This document shows, in pieces, positions 8,552-16,816 of a stretch of DNA of 58,170 bases. The stretch is from contig WTGY01000092.1 in assembly GCA_011523365.1 (NCBI GenBank), forward strand, positions 1 to 58,170, read 5' to 3'. Made by a program: the position numbers and the translations under genes. This DNA comes from Caldilineaceae bacterium (GTDB taxonomy: Bacteria; Chloroflexota; Anaerolineae; Caldilineales; Caldilineaceae). The first letter of the stretch is position 1. Each line of letters opens with the position of its first letter. The notes under the pieces are model-generated. The model did not search any database, was not told the DNA's origin, and saw nothing but the letters and a program-made list of their open reading frames with translations.

Positions 8552-9787
8552 CTAAGGAATCAGTCCTTTGGCGCGAAAGGCGGTAGCGAGGCGACGGATC
8601 CCTTCCTTGATCTCATCAGGCCGGTTGTAGCCGAAGCAGAGGCGTGCGCAGTTCTTTCCGGAGACGCCGTCGGGCGCAAAGTTTGGGCCCGGGAGATAGC
8701 CGACGTCGTACTCTTCGAGAATGTCGTCGCGGACGGCGGCGAGGTCGGCGTGTTCGGGGAGCTGCAGCCAGATGAAGAGCCCGCCCTGCGGACGGCTCCA
8801 AGTGGCGCCGCTGCCGCTGAAATTCTCGTCAAGCGCGTCGAGAATGGCGTCGCGGCGGTCTTTCTGGATGTCGTTGATTTCCTCGATGTGGCTGTAGAGA
8901 TGGGTGGTGGAGAAGCGATGGACGGCCCATGAGGCGAAGGTGTTTACGGAGCCGCCGCTCTTGGCGCCGATCGCGTGTTCGAGGAACTGCCGCGGGCCGG
9001 TCAGATAGCCGAGCCGCATACCCGGTGCGATGATTTTGGAAAAGGAGGCGACGTAGAGCACGCGGCCGGTCTCGTCGAGAGAGTGGAGCGAGGTAACGTC
9101 GTTGCCATCGTAGCGCAGGTCGACGTAGCAGTCATCTTCGAGGATGGGCACGTCGTACTGCTGGGAGAGGGCGACCAGGGCTTTGCGGCGGGGGAGGGTC
9201 ATGGTCCAGCCCTGCGGGTTCTGGAAGGTGGGCACGGTGTAGATGAACTTGGGCTTTTTGCCCTCGGCGCTGGCGGTGGTGATGGCCTCTTCGATGGCGG
9301 CGGGGATCATGCCCTCTTCGTCGGTGGCGACGCCGCGCAGGTCGGCGCGAAAGCGGCGCAGGGTATTGAGGGTGCCGGCGTAGACGAAGTCCTCGGTGAG
9401 GACGACATCGCCGGGATCGAGGAGTGTCTCGGCAACCATGTGGATGGGCTGGCTGGAGCCGTCGGCGAGGATGATGTCGTCGGCGGTCACGTTGATGGCT
9501 CTGTCGCGCTGCAGCTTGGCGGCCACGAACTCGCGCAGGGGTGTGTAGCCCTGGGGGTTGGCATAGAGTGAGAGGTCGCCGCCTTCATCGTCCATCGCCT
9601 GTTTCAGGCCATCGAGGAGCCCTTCCAGAGGCAGGGAGCCGGGGTCGGGATAGGCGACGGCAAAATCGTAACGGCCGCGTTTTCCCTGGCCCAGGCCTTT
9701 CGGCTCAGCCGCACTGCGGGCGTACATTCCAGCCCAGGTGAACTGTTCTGCGGGTTGGCTGCCTGAGCACTGACTGTTGGTTGACAT
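8552..9787 (-). CDS. PLP-dependent aminotransferase, class I/II (2-aminoadipate aminotransferase-like)
   Basis: A 411-residue fold-type I aminotransferase. YTVPTFQNPQG (183-193) contains the conserved Asn-Pro, EDDCY (217-221) the PLP-pyridine Asp, and SFSKIIAPGMRLGYL the Schiff-base Lys251. This sequence style matches the LysN/MocR-type aminotransferase group that acts on 2-aminoadipate, aromatic or branched-chain amino acids. No N-terminal GntR helix-turn-helix is present, so it is an enzyme rather than a MocR regulator. A GGAGA site precedes the ATG at 9787. It is transcribed away from the HemL-like gene. Substrate is uncertain. Confidence 0.87.
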   Translation of the reverse strand: MSTNSQCSGSQPAEQFTWAGMYARSAAEPKGLGQGKRGRYDFAVAYPDPGSLPLEGLLDGLKQAMDDEGGDLSLYANPQGYTPLREFVAAKLQRDRAINVTADDIILADGSSQPIHMVAETLLDPGDVVLTEDFVYAGTLNTLRRFRADLRGVATDEEGMIPAAIEEAITTASAEGKKPKFIYTVPTFQNPQGWTMTLPRRKALVALSQQYDVPILEDDCYVDLRYDGNDVTSLHSLDETGRVLYVASFSKIIAPGMRLGYLTGPRQFLEHAIGAKSGGSVNTFASWAVHRFSTTHLYSHIEEINDIQKDRRDAILDALDENFSGSGATWSRPQGGLFIWLQLPEHADLAAVRDDILEEYDVGYLPGPNFAPDGVSGKNCARLCFGYNRPDEIKEGIRRLATAFRAKGLIP

Positions 9788-10027
9788 GAGCGAGTCTCCA
9801 CTGTCGTGTGGGCGGGAGGTCGATGAAGATTGAGGTAAGGGAAAGGGTACCCGCCAACAGGCAAAAAAGCAATTTTGCGGTCACTCGCGCAGTTGTGCAG
9901 GCAGACTGAAACGGGGATAATGCGGAACTGCAATGGTCAGTGAGTATGGCGATTGGTTGCGGATGAGGGTAAGGAGGGGCGAATTGACTTTGGCGGAATC
10001 GTTACGACGAGACAAGGAAGGGGCCTG

Positions 10028-11317
10028 ATGACGACCTTTGATGGATCGAGACAGTTGATCGCCGAGGCGTCGCAGCATCTGCCCGGCGGGGTGAACAGCA
10101 ACTACAGGCTGGGGATTGCGCCGACGCCGCTGGTTTTCGAGCGGGGCGAGGGGGCTTACCTGTACGACGCGGACGGCAACCGGCTGATCGATTACTATCT
10201 GGGCATGGGCCCGATGATCCTGGGGCACAACCCAGCGCCGGTGTTGGAGGCGGTGCAGGCGCAGCTCGGTTCGGGCATTCTCTACGCCGGGCAGAGCCGG
10301 ATCGAGCAGGAGGCGGCGAGGCTGGTGTGCGAGATGGTGCCGTGCGCGGAGCGGGTGCGCTTCAGCTGTGCGGGGAGTGAGGTGGTGCAGGCGGTGATCC
10401 GGCTGGCGCGGGCGGCGACGCAGCGCTCGGTGATCATCAAGTTCGAGGGGCACTATCACGGTTGGATGGACAATATATTGTGGAGTATTGCGCCAACGCC
10501 GGAGGAGTACGGCCCCGAGGAGGCGCCGAACGCCATTCCCGCGAGCGCGGGGCAGGACCTGCAGGCCGGGTTGCATACGGAGGTGCTGCCGTGGAACAAC
10601 CTGGAGGTGCTGGAGAGGCGGCTCGAGCGGGAGGATGTGGCGGGTGTAATCATGGAGCCGGCGATGTGCAATACGAGCACGGTATTTCCGGGTGAGGGTT
10701 ACCTGGAAGGCGTGCGTAAGGCGTGCACGGACACGGGCACGGTGCTGATTTTTGACGAGGTGATCACAGGTTTTCGGGTGGCGCCGGGGGGTGCGCAGGC
10801 CCATTTCGGGGTGACGCCGGACCTGGCGACTTTCGGCAAGGCGATTGCGAGCGGCTTTCCGGTTTCGTGCTTTGCCGGGCGTGCGGAGCTGATGGAGCTG
10901 TTCGCGAGCGGGGGTGTGATGCACGGGGGCACATTCAACGGGCATCCGGCGTGCATGGCGGCGCTGGTGGCGACGCTGCAGGAACTGGAAAAGCCGGAGA
11001 CGTTTGCGGCGCTTGACAGGCAGGGAAGGCGGCTGATGGAGGGTATCGGGGAGGCGTTGGACGCGGCGGACATCCAGGTCCGGGTGGAGGGATTCCCCCA
11101 GATCTTCCACGTTGGATTTGGCGTGGAGGGTGAGGTCACCGACTATCGCAGCTCACTGCAGGCGGATAAGGCGCGCTACGTGCGCTTCACGGAGGCGCTG
11201 CACTACGGGGGCGTGCGGGCGCTGGAACGGGGCGCGTGGTTCCTGTCGACGGCGCATACGGCGGATGTGGTGGACGAGACGGTGGCTGCGGTGGCCGCGG
11301 TGGCGCGAGAGATTTGA
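10028..11317 (+). CDS. Class III aminotransferase, glutamate-1-semialdehyde aminomutase-like
   Basis: A 429-residue fold-type I PLP enzyme. GHYHGW (141-146), LIFDEVITGFR (Asp243) and DLATFGKAIASGFP (catalytic Lys271) match the HemL branch of class III aminotransferases. True HemL makes 5-aminolevulinate for tetrapyrroles. No hem genes are nearby, and in Chloroflexota there are many HemL-like paralogues of unknown substrate, so I do not give a symbol. The ATG at 10028 has AAGGAAGGGG just upstream; the longer in-frame start at 9953 lacks one. It is divergent from the 2-aminoadipate-type aminotransferase gene and converges on the hydroxyacyl-CoA dehydrogenase gene with a 15-base gap. Confidence 0.85.
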   Translation: MTTFDGSRQLIAEASQHLPGGVNSNYRLGIAPTPLVFERGEGAYLYDADGNRLIDYYLGMGPMILGHNPAPVLEAVQAQLGSGILYAGQSRIEQEAARLVCEMVPCAERVRFSCAGSEVVQAVIRLARAATQRSVIIKFEGHYHGWMDNILWSIAPTPEEYGPEEAPNAIPASAGQDLQAGLHTEVLPWNNLEVLERRLEREDVAGVIMEPAMCNTSTVFPGEGYLEGVRKACTDTGTVLIFDEVITGFRVAPGGAQAHFGVTPDLATFGKAIASGFPVSCFAGRAELMELFASGGVMHGGTFNGHPACMAALVATLQELEKPETFAALDRQGRRLMEGIGEALDAADIQVRVEGFPQIFHVGFGVEGEVTDYRSSLQADKARYVRFTEALHYGGVRALERGAWFLSTAHTADVVDETVAAVAAVAREI

Positions 11318-11332
11318 AGCGGTGGTCGGTGG

Positions 11333-12250
11333 TTAGTGGTCAGTATCTTTCCAATAGAGTTCCTTCAGGCGGCGGATGTATTCGCGGTCACGTTTTTCGA
11401 CGGCCTCTTCGAAGTTGGCCGGGTCCAGGAACCAGGGCTGGGCTTTCAGCATCTGCTCGCGGAGTTTTTCGTTTTCGATGGCGTGGGGATTGCGCGCGTC
11501 TTCGGGCCATTTCCAGATGCCGGCGAGGTCGTAGTGCAGGAACGGGCCTTCGTGGGGCATGCGGAAGCCGAAGGTGGAGACGATTCCCAGCTCGATATCC
11601 TCTGCGCTGGCCATGCCTTCGGCCCACAGCTGGCTGGCCTCCCTCGCCATCGCGTGCTGAATCCGGTTGACAAGATATCCTGACTTCTCCCCGAGCACAC
11701 GGATGGGGATTTTACGGGCGCCGCTCAACAGTTCGCAGGTGAGTTCGAAGGTTTCGTCGGTCGCGCCCGGCCCTTTGGCGACCTCGACGCCGGGGACGAT
11801 GTGCGGCGGCGCGAAGTAGTGAGTGAGAACCAACTTGTCCTGGCGGCGGGCGTGTACACCGATGTCGCTGAGCACGAGGCGCGAGGTATTGCTGGCGATG
11901 ATGGTGTGGGGCGGGCAGAGCTGGTCGAGCTGCTGGAACAGGGCCTGTTTGTCGGGGAGCCGTTCGACAATCACCTCGGTGATGAAGTCGCTCTGTGCAG
12001 CCAGTTGCGCCAGATCGGTGGTGGTGGTGATGCGGGCGAGCGTTTCCTGGGCGCGAGGCTGCGTGATCAGTTCGCCTTCGACGAAGAGCTGGAGGGCGTG
12101 GGCGATGTTGGCCCTGGTCCCGGCCAGTACTTCGTCGGAAAGGTCGCTGATGATAGTGGGGTAGCCCCAGAGCGCGAAGTTGATGGCGATGCCGAAGCCC
12201 ATGGTGCCGCCGCCGACGACGCCGACGGTTTTGATGTCGGATAGCTGCAT
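11333..12250 (-). CDS. 3-hydroxyacyl-CoA dehydrogenase family protein
   Basis: A 305-residue NAD-dependent dehydrogenase. The N-terminal Rossmann motif VGGGTMGFGIA (12-22) and SDLS end-of-strand acid suit NAD. ASNTSRLVLSDIG and THYFAPPHIVPGVEVAKG match the 3-hydroxybutyryl-CoA dehydrogenase family, where the His of HYFAPP is catalytic. The C-terminal helical domain is complete. The length fits a single-domain FadB2/Hbd-type enzyme. It is last in a minus-strand run of six genes, so it may serve carbohydrate-derived acid metabolism rather than fatty-acid oxidation. Its 3' end lies against a GGTGGTCAGT microsatellite. Confidence 0.87.
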   Translation of the reverse strand: MQLSDIKTVGVVGGGTMGFGIAINFALWGYPTIISDLSDEVLAGTRANIAHALQLFVEGELITQPRAQETLARITTTTDLAQLAAQSDFITEVIVERLPDKQALFQQLDQLCPPHTIIASNTSRLVLSDIGVHARRQDKLVLTHYFAPPHIVPGVEVAKGPGATDETFELTCELLSGARKIPIRVLGEKSGYLVNRIQHAMAREASQLWAEGMASAEDIELGIVSTFGFRMPHEGPFLHYDLAGIWKWPEDARNPHAIENEKLREQMLKAQPWFLDPANFEEAVEKRDREYIRRLKELYWKDTDH

Positions 12251-12317
12251 TGTTCTTATCTCCCGTTTTCAGCGGTCGGCGGCTGGCAGGACTTCAACGA
12301 TCACTGCCAACTGATCG

Positions 12318-12797
12318 CTAATTCTTGCCGTTTGCGATCGCCAGTTCGTAGAGCGGCTCAAGCTGGCCCACGTGGAAGGCTTCGTGGAAGACCAGGTAGA
12401 AGTGCAGCCGCTGATCGACAGTGACGCCGCGTTCCTCATCCAAGATTTCATCCAAACGGGATTCCGGCATCTCTTCGAGCGCGGCGACGACCCGCTCGGA
12501 GAGATCATCGAGACGCGCCAGGATGGTTTCAAGCGGGATGGCTTTGTCGGGGTCGGTCAGCGGTTCGGAGCCGAAGCCGTAAATGGCGAATTCGTCCTCG
12601 TCGGGCTTGGTGACGCCGTCGATGACGCCGAGGTATTGCTCCCGATAGACCATGATATGGCCGAGGATCCAGTTCATGCAGTTGGCGGGGATGGGTAACT
12701 GCAACATGCTGTCGGCGTGGGTCAGGCCCTCGGTCTTCTGCTTGATGTAGTTATTGGCGGTTCCGAGCATGTTGACATACAGGGTTGGGCTGTGCAC
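12318..12797 (-). CDS. DinB-family protein, copy A
   Basis: A 159-residue four-helix-bundle protein of the DinB/YfiT superfamily, which includes metal-dependent thiol transferases. The likely metal triad is His47 (WILGHIMV) with His138 and His142 (VFHEAFHVGQ). The usual start would be TTG at 12803, but AAAGGAG abuts it. The GTG at 12797 is correctly spaced and aligns with the ATG of the second copy (14608-15084), so I use it. It sits 73 bases downstream of GH32 copy A and is nearly the same protein as copy B. Why a DinB protein accompanies a glycosidase is not known. Confidence 0.85.
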   Translation of the reverse strand: MHSPTLYVNMLGTANNYIKQKTEGLTHADSMLQLPIPANCMNWILGHIMVYREQYLGVIDGVTKPDEDEFAIYGFGSEPLTDPDKAIPLETILARLDDLSERVVAALEEMPESRLDEILDEERGVTVDQRLHFYLVFHEAFHVGQLEPLYELAIANGKN

Positions 12798-12870
12798 AAG
12801 CAACTCCTTTGATTACAAGATCTGATGGGTATTTCGCAGTGGCCGCCGGTCAATTGGCGCCGACCACTTA

Positions 12871-14547
12871 TCATGCATAGATATTCTTCATCTGCCAAGC
12901 TTCGAGGGAAACGACGCGGGCGTCCTGTCCTTGTGAGCGCAGCGAGACACCGAGGCTGTCCTCACGGTCGGGGTAGACGCGCATGGCTATGCACTGTCTG
13001 CCGTTGACGAAGACTTCGACGACGCTGCGATCGACGAAGATCCTGAGACGCAGCGGCTCATCCCTTTCGAGGAAGACGGGGCCGGTCTCGGGCGCACGAG
13101 AAAGGACGTCGGACGAGAGGGAGGCGTAGGCGGAGTCGATGGTGATGAGGCCGTCGGCGGCGGCGACGGACAGACCTTGCGGATCGTAGACGGGGAAGGA
13201 GGAGGACTCGGTGGCGCTGCGGCTGGTGGTGGCGGCGGTCAGCCTGGCCTGGCGCGCACCTTCGAAGCGCTCCCAGTCGCGGAAGCCGCGCTCGCGATAG
13301 AATGCGATGCGGGTGAACTCCTCTTTGCCGGGGGAGCGCAGCACGTTCAACTCGACCGTCGGTGCGTCGTTGGTCTCGATCTCCACTATCAGTTCGATGG
13401 CGTTGCCCCTGATACTCCCCAGAACGATCTCCTGATTGGCTGGCAGGACCATGTCGGTGATCTGGCGGTGCTCGCTGCGCAGGGATTCGACGTCCCCGGC
13501 CGGTTCAACCAGGAGGGTGTCGCGGCCGATCTTGTCGGTGCCTTGCAGGGTCAACCGCCGCGGCAGCGTCATGATCTGGTTCCAGCCTGTGGTCGGTTTG
13601 GCCGGGTTCAAGTTGAAGATGACGTAGACGCCGCCCTTGCCATCCGGCGTTGCCGATGGGGCATGGACGCCGCCCGGCTCGGAGGCGCCGAAGTTGAAAT
13701 CATGGTGCGAGGTGACGACAAACTTGTCGCGTTCGGCTTCATAGTCGCCCAAAAGAGCCTGCCCGCCGCTCATGTGGCTGTAGAAAAGAAGGATGTGGCG
13801 GTCGCCGATCGGCCAGAAATAGGGGCAGGCGCCGTCGTCGCCGATGCGGGTGAAGATGTCGTCTTCCACAAACGGGTGCAGATATTCCCAGTCGACCAGG
13901 TTGGGTGAGCGGAAGAGGAAGTTGGCACGCGTGCGCCGGCCGGAGGCTGCGTGGGGCAGTGTACTGCCGGAAAGGGCGTAGTAGAGGTCCCCTTTCTTCC
14001 AGATACAGGGATCGAAGACTCGGTAGGGGAGAGGCGAGCCGTCGGGGCTGGTCTTGGGAATGACCGGCGCGCCGGTGAGCTTTTCCCAGTTGAGCAGCAG
14101 TGGATCGTGCGAAACGGCCACCATGTTTCCCACCGTGGTGCCGTGATAGATTGCGATAACTCGATCCTCTTCGACCAGCGCCGCGCCGGAATAGCAGCGT
14201 TCCTCAGGATTGGGGTAGATGGCGTAGGGCAGGTCCTGCCAGTGGATGAGATCATCGCTGATGGCGTGGCCCCAGTGTTGACGCGGGTCTTCGGGCGGGC
14301 AGGCCTGATAGAAGAGATGCCAGCGGTCCTGCCAGAAGCAGAGGCCGTTGGGGTCGTTGAGCGTGTTTTCCGGGTTGACGTAGTGGTAGATGGGCCGGTG
14401 GGGGTCGCTCTCGTAGCGCTTGCGGTAGGCGTGCAGCCGCTGCAACAGGGGGTTCGATTCCAGCGCGACCTTCTGCTCGGCCAAGGTCTCGGGGAAACTG
14501 TATTGGGGCACAAGGGAGGTGTTGTCGGTTCTCTCTGCGGCGCTCAT
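12871..14547 (-). CDS. Glycoside hydrolase family 32-like protein, copy A
   Basis: A 558-residue, apparently cytoplasmic protein with no signal peptide. The N-terminal five-bladed propeller has TLNDPNGLCFW (nucleophile Asp65) and YRVFDPCIW (transition-state Asp179, with Phe in place of the usual Arg before DP). At the place of the family EC motif it reads DDGACPYFW (about 237-245), so the acid/base Glu is replaced by Ala. The C-terminal beta-sandwich ends in LRIFVDRSVVEVFVNGRQ, typical of GH32. A well-placed AAAGGAAAG precedes the ATG. The normal activity is fructan or sucrose hydrolysis; with an altered catalytic residue the activity here is uncertain. Confidence 0.87.
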   Translation of the reverse strand: MSAAERTDNTSLVPQYSFPETLAEQKVALESNPLLQRLHAYRKRYESDPHRPIYHYVNPENTLNDPNGLCFWQDRWHLFYQACPPEDPRQHWGHAISDDLIHWQDLPYAIYPNPEERCYSGAALVEEDRVIAIYHGTTVGNMVAVSHDPLLLNWEKLTGAPVIPKTSPDGSPLPYRVFDPCIWKKGDLYYALSGSTLPHAASGRRTRANFLFRSPNLVDWEYLHPFVEDDIFTRIGDDGACPYFWPIGDRHILLFYSHMSGGQALLGDYEAERDKFVVTSHHDFNFGASEPGGVHAPSATPDGKGGVYVIFNLNPAKPTTGWNQIMTLPRRLTLQGTDKIGRDTLLVEPAGDVESLRSEHRQITDMVLPANQEIVLGSIRGNAIELIVEIETNDAPTVELNVLRSPGKEEFTRIAFYRERGFRDWERFEGARQARLTAATTSRSATESSSFPVYDPQGLSVAAADGLITIDSAYASLSSDVLSRAPETGPVFLERDEPLRLRIFVDRSVVEVFVNGRQCIAMRVYPDREDSLGVSLRSQGQDARVVSLEAWQMKNIYA

Positions 14548-14607
14548 GGATGTTGCTTTCCTTTCGCGGCTCCTTGTGCAGTCCAGGTCAGCGGCGACGG
14601 ATACCTG

Positions 14608-15084
14608 TCAGGAACGGTTCTTGAGCGCCAACTCGTACAGGGGTTCAAGCTGGCCGACGTGGTAGGCCTCGTGGTAGACCAGATTGAAGTGAAGCCGCTG
14701 GCCCACGGTGACACTGTGCTCCTCGTCGAGCATTTCATCCAGGTGGGATTCGGGCATCTTTTCGAGCGCGGCGCCGATCTGCTCGGAGAGATCGTCGAGA
14801 CGCGCCAGCAGCGTTTCGAGCGGGATGGCTTTGTCGGAGTCGGTCATCGGTTCGGAGCCGAAGCCGTAGAGGCCGAACTCGTCCTCGTCGGGTTCGCTGA
14901 CGCCGTCGATCACACCGAGGCATTGCATGCGATAGACCATGAGATGGCCGAGGATCCAGTTCATGCAGTTGCCGGGAAAGGGCAGCTGCAACATGCTGTC
15001 GGCATGGGTCAGGCCCTCGGTCTTGTCCTTTATGACGTAGTTGCTGGTCCCAAGGATGTTGGTGTACAGGGTTGGCATGTGCAT
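14608..15084 (-). CDS. DinB-family protein, copy B
   Basis: A 158-residue DinB/YfiT-superfamily protein, colinear with copy A. It keeps the same metal-site histidines (ILGHLMV and VYHEAYHVGQ). It starts with ATG (MHMPTLYTN), which fixes the GTG start of copy A by alignment. It lies 60 bases upstream of GH32 copy A and 52 bases downstream of GH32 copy B, consistent with one transcript for the whole duplicated block. Differences from copy A are mostly conservative, suggesting both copies are still under selection. Confidence 0.85.
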   Translation of the reverse strand: MHMPTLYTNILGTSNYVIKDKTEGLTHADSMLQLPFPGNCMNWILGHLMVYRMQCLGVIDGVSEPDEDEFGLYGFGSEPMTDSDKAIPLETLLARLDDLSEQIGAALEKMPESHLDEMLDEEHSVTVGQRLHFNLVYHEAYHVGQLEPLYELALKNRS

Positions 15085-15136
15085 TGAGTGTGCCCCTCAA
15101 AGAACGGTGAGGCCATCGATACGCGACGGCCGCAGA

Positions 15137-16741
15137 TTATGCATAGATGTTTTCCATCTGCCAGGCTTCGAGCGAGACGACGCGAGCCTCCTGGCCCTGC
15201 GCGCGCAGCGAGACGCCGACGCTGTCCTCGCGGTCGGGATAGACGCGCATGGCCACGCACTGTTTGCCGTTGACGAATACTTCGACGACGCTGCGGTCGA
15301 CGAAGACTCTGAGGCGCAGCGGCTCATCCCTTTCGAGGAAGACGGGTCCGGTCTCAGGCGCGCGGGAACGGACGTCGGGCGAGAGGCTGGAATATGAGGA
15401 GTCGATGGAGATGAGGCTGTCGGTGGCGGCGGCCAGTTTGTCCCGCTGCCAGCCCTGATAGCGCTCCCAGTCGCGGAAGCCGCGCTCGCGGTAGAAGGCG
15501 ATGCGGGTGAACTCTTCCTTGCCGGGGGAGCGCAGCACGTTCAGCTCGACCATCGGCGCGTCGTTGGTCTCGATCTCCGCCATCAGCTCGATTGCGTTGC
15601 CCCTGATGCTCCCGAGGACGATCTCCTGATTGGCAGGCAGGACCATGTCGGTGATCTGGCGGTGCTCACTGCGTAGTGACTCGACATCCCCGGCCGGTTC
15701 GACCAGCAAGGTGTCGCGGCCGATCTTGTCGGTCCCTTGCAGGGTCAACCGCCGCGGGAGCGTCATGATCTGGTTCCAGCCTTCGGTCGGTTTGGCCGGG
15801 TTCATGTTGAAGATGACGTAGACGCCGCCCTTGCCGTCGGGCGTTGCTGACGGGGCGTGCACGCCGCCGGGACCGAAGGCGCCGAAGTTGAAGTCGTGCT
15901 GCGAGGTGACGACAAATTTGTCGCGTTCGGTGTCGTAGTCACCCAGCAGGGCCTGCCCGCCGCTCATGTGGCTGAAGAAGAGGAGGATGTGGCGGTCGCC
16001 GATCGGCCAGAAGTAGGGGCAGGCGCCGTCGTCGCCGGCGAGCGTGAAGATGTCGTCTTCGACGAATGGGTGCAGATAGTCCCAGTCAACCAGGTTGGGT
16101 GAGCGGAAGAGGAAGTTGGCGCGCGTGCGTTTGCCGGAGGCCTTGTGGGACAGCGTGCCGCCGGAGAGGGCGTAGTAGTGGTCGCCTTTCTTCCAGATAC
16201 AGGGATCGAAGACTCTGTAGGGGAGAGGCGAGCCGTCTTCGCTGGCGATGGGTATGACGGGCGCGCCGGTGAGCTTCTCCCAGTTGAGCAGGAGCGGGTC
16301 GTGCGAGACGGCGACCATGTTGCCCACTTTGGTGCCGTGATAGATGGCGATGACGCGGTCCTCTTCGACCAGCGTTGCGCCCGAATAGCAGCACTCCTCC
16401 GGGTTGGGGTAGATGGCGTAGGGCAGGTCGCGCCAGTGGATGAGGTCGTCGCTGACGGCGTGGCCCCAGTGTTGTCGCGGGTCTTCGGGGGGATAGGCCT
16501 GGTAGAAGAGATGCCAGCGGTCCTGCCAGAAGCAGAGGCCGTTGGGGTCGTTGAGCGTGTTTTCGGGGTTGACGTAGTGGTAGATGGGCCGGTGGGGGTC
16601 GCCCTCGTAGCGCTTGCGATAGGCGAGCAGGCGCTGCATCAGTGAGTTGGTCTCCAACCTGGCTTCCTGCTCGGGCAAGGTATCAGGAAAAAGAAATTGG
16701 GGCACCAGGGAGGTGTAGTCGGTTCTTTGGGCTTCGCTCAT
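15137..16741 (-). CDS. Glycoside hydrolase family 32-like protein, copy B
   Basis: A 534-residue paralogue of copy A, colinear for most of its length. NDPNG is at 64-68, YRVFDPCIW and DDGACPYFW are conserved, and the C-terminal sandwich ends LRVFVDRSVVEVFVNGKQ. The same loss of the EC-motif Glu in both copies means the change preceded the duplication and is not a recent lesion. It lacks the short insertion of copy A before the final sandwich strands. The MocA-type oxidoreductase gene lies 75 bases upstream on the same strand. Confidence 0.87.
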   Translation of the reverse strand: MSEAQRTDYTSLVPQFLFPDTLPEQEARLETNSLMQRLLAYRKRYEGDPHRPIYHYVNPENTLNDPNGLCFWQDRWHLFYQAYPPEDPRQHWGHAVSDDLIHWRDLPYAIYPNPEECCYSGATLVEEDRVIAIYHGTKVGNMVAVSHDPLLLNWEKLTGAPVIPIASEDGSPLPYRVFDPCIWKKGDHYYALSGGTLSHKASGKRTRANFLFRSPNLVDWDYLHPFVEDDIFTLAGDDGACPYFWPIGDRHILLFFSHMSGGQALLGDYDTERDKFVVTSQHDFNFGAFGPGGVHAPSATPDGKGGVYVIFNMNPAKPTEGWNQIMTLPRRLTLQGTDKIGRDTLLVEPAGDVESLRSEHRQITDMVLPANQEIVLGSIRGNAIELMAEIETNDAPMVELNVLRSPGKEEFTRIAFYRERGFRDWERYQGWQRDKLAAATDSLISIDSSYSSLSPDVRSRAPETGPVFLERDEPLRLRVFVDRSVVEVFVNGKQCVAMRVYPDREDSVGVSLRAQGQEARVVSLEAWQMENIYA

Positions 16742-16816
16742 GGATCTTGCTTTCCTTTCAAGGCTGACGGCTGTTGATCGGTGGCTTGTGGTGCCGTGCA
16801 GCCTCGCGGCGGCTGG

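Larger units (their letters stand above)
12318..16741 (-). repeat. Tandem duplication of a GH32 + DinB gene cassette
   Basis: Two head-to-tail cassettes, 12318-14547 and 14608-16741, each encode a GH32 protein followed by a DinB protein in the same order and strand. Long stretches of DNA are near identical, for example around 13540-13575 and 15735-15790. Copy A of GH32 has an extra segment of about 25 residues (around 450-480) that copy B lacks. Confidence 0.9.

Noticed and set aside
10028..11317. Assignment as hemL of tetrapyrrole synthesis
   Set aside because: The fold and motifs fit, but HemL-like paralogues are common and no other tetrapyrrole gene is near.
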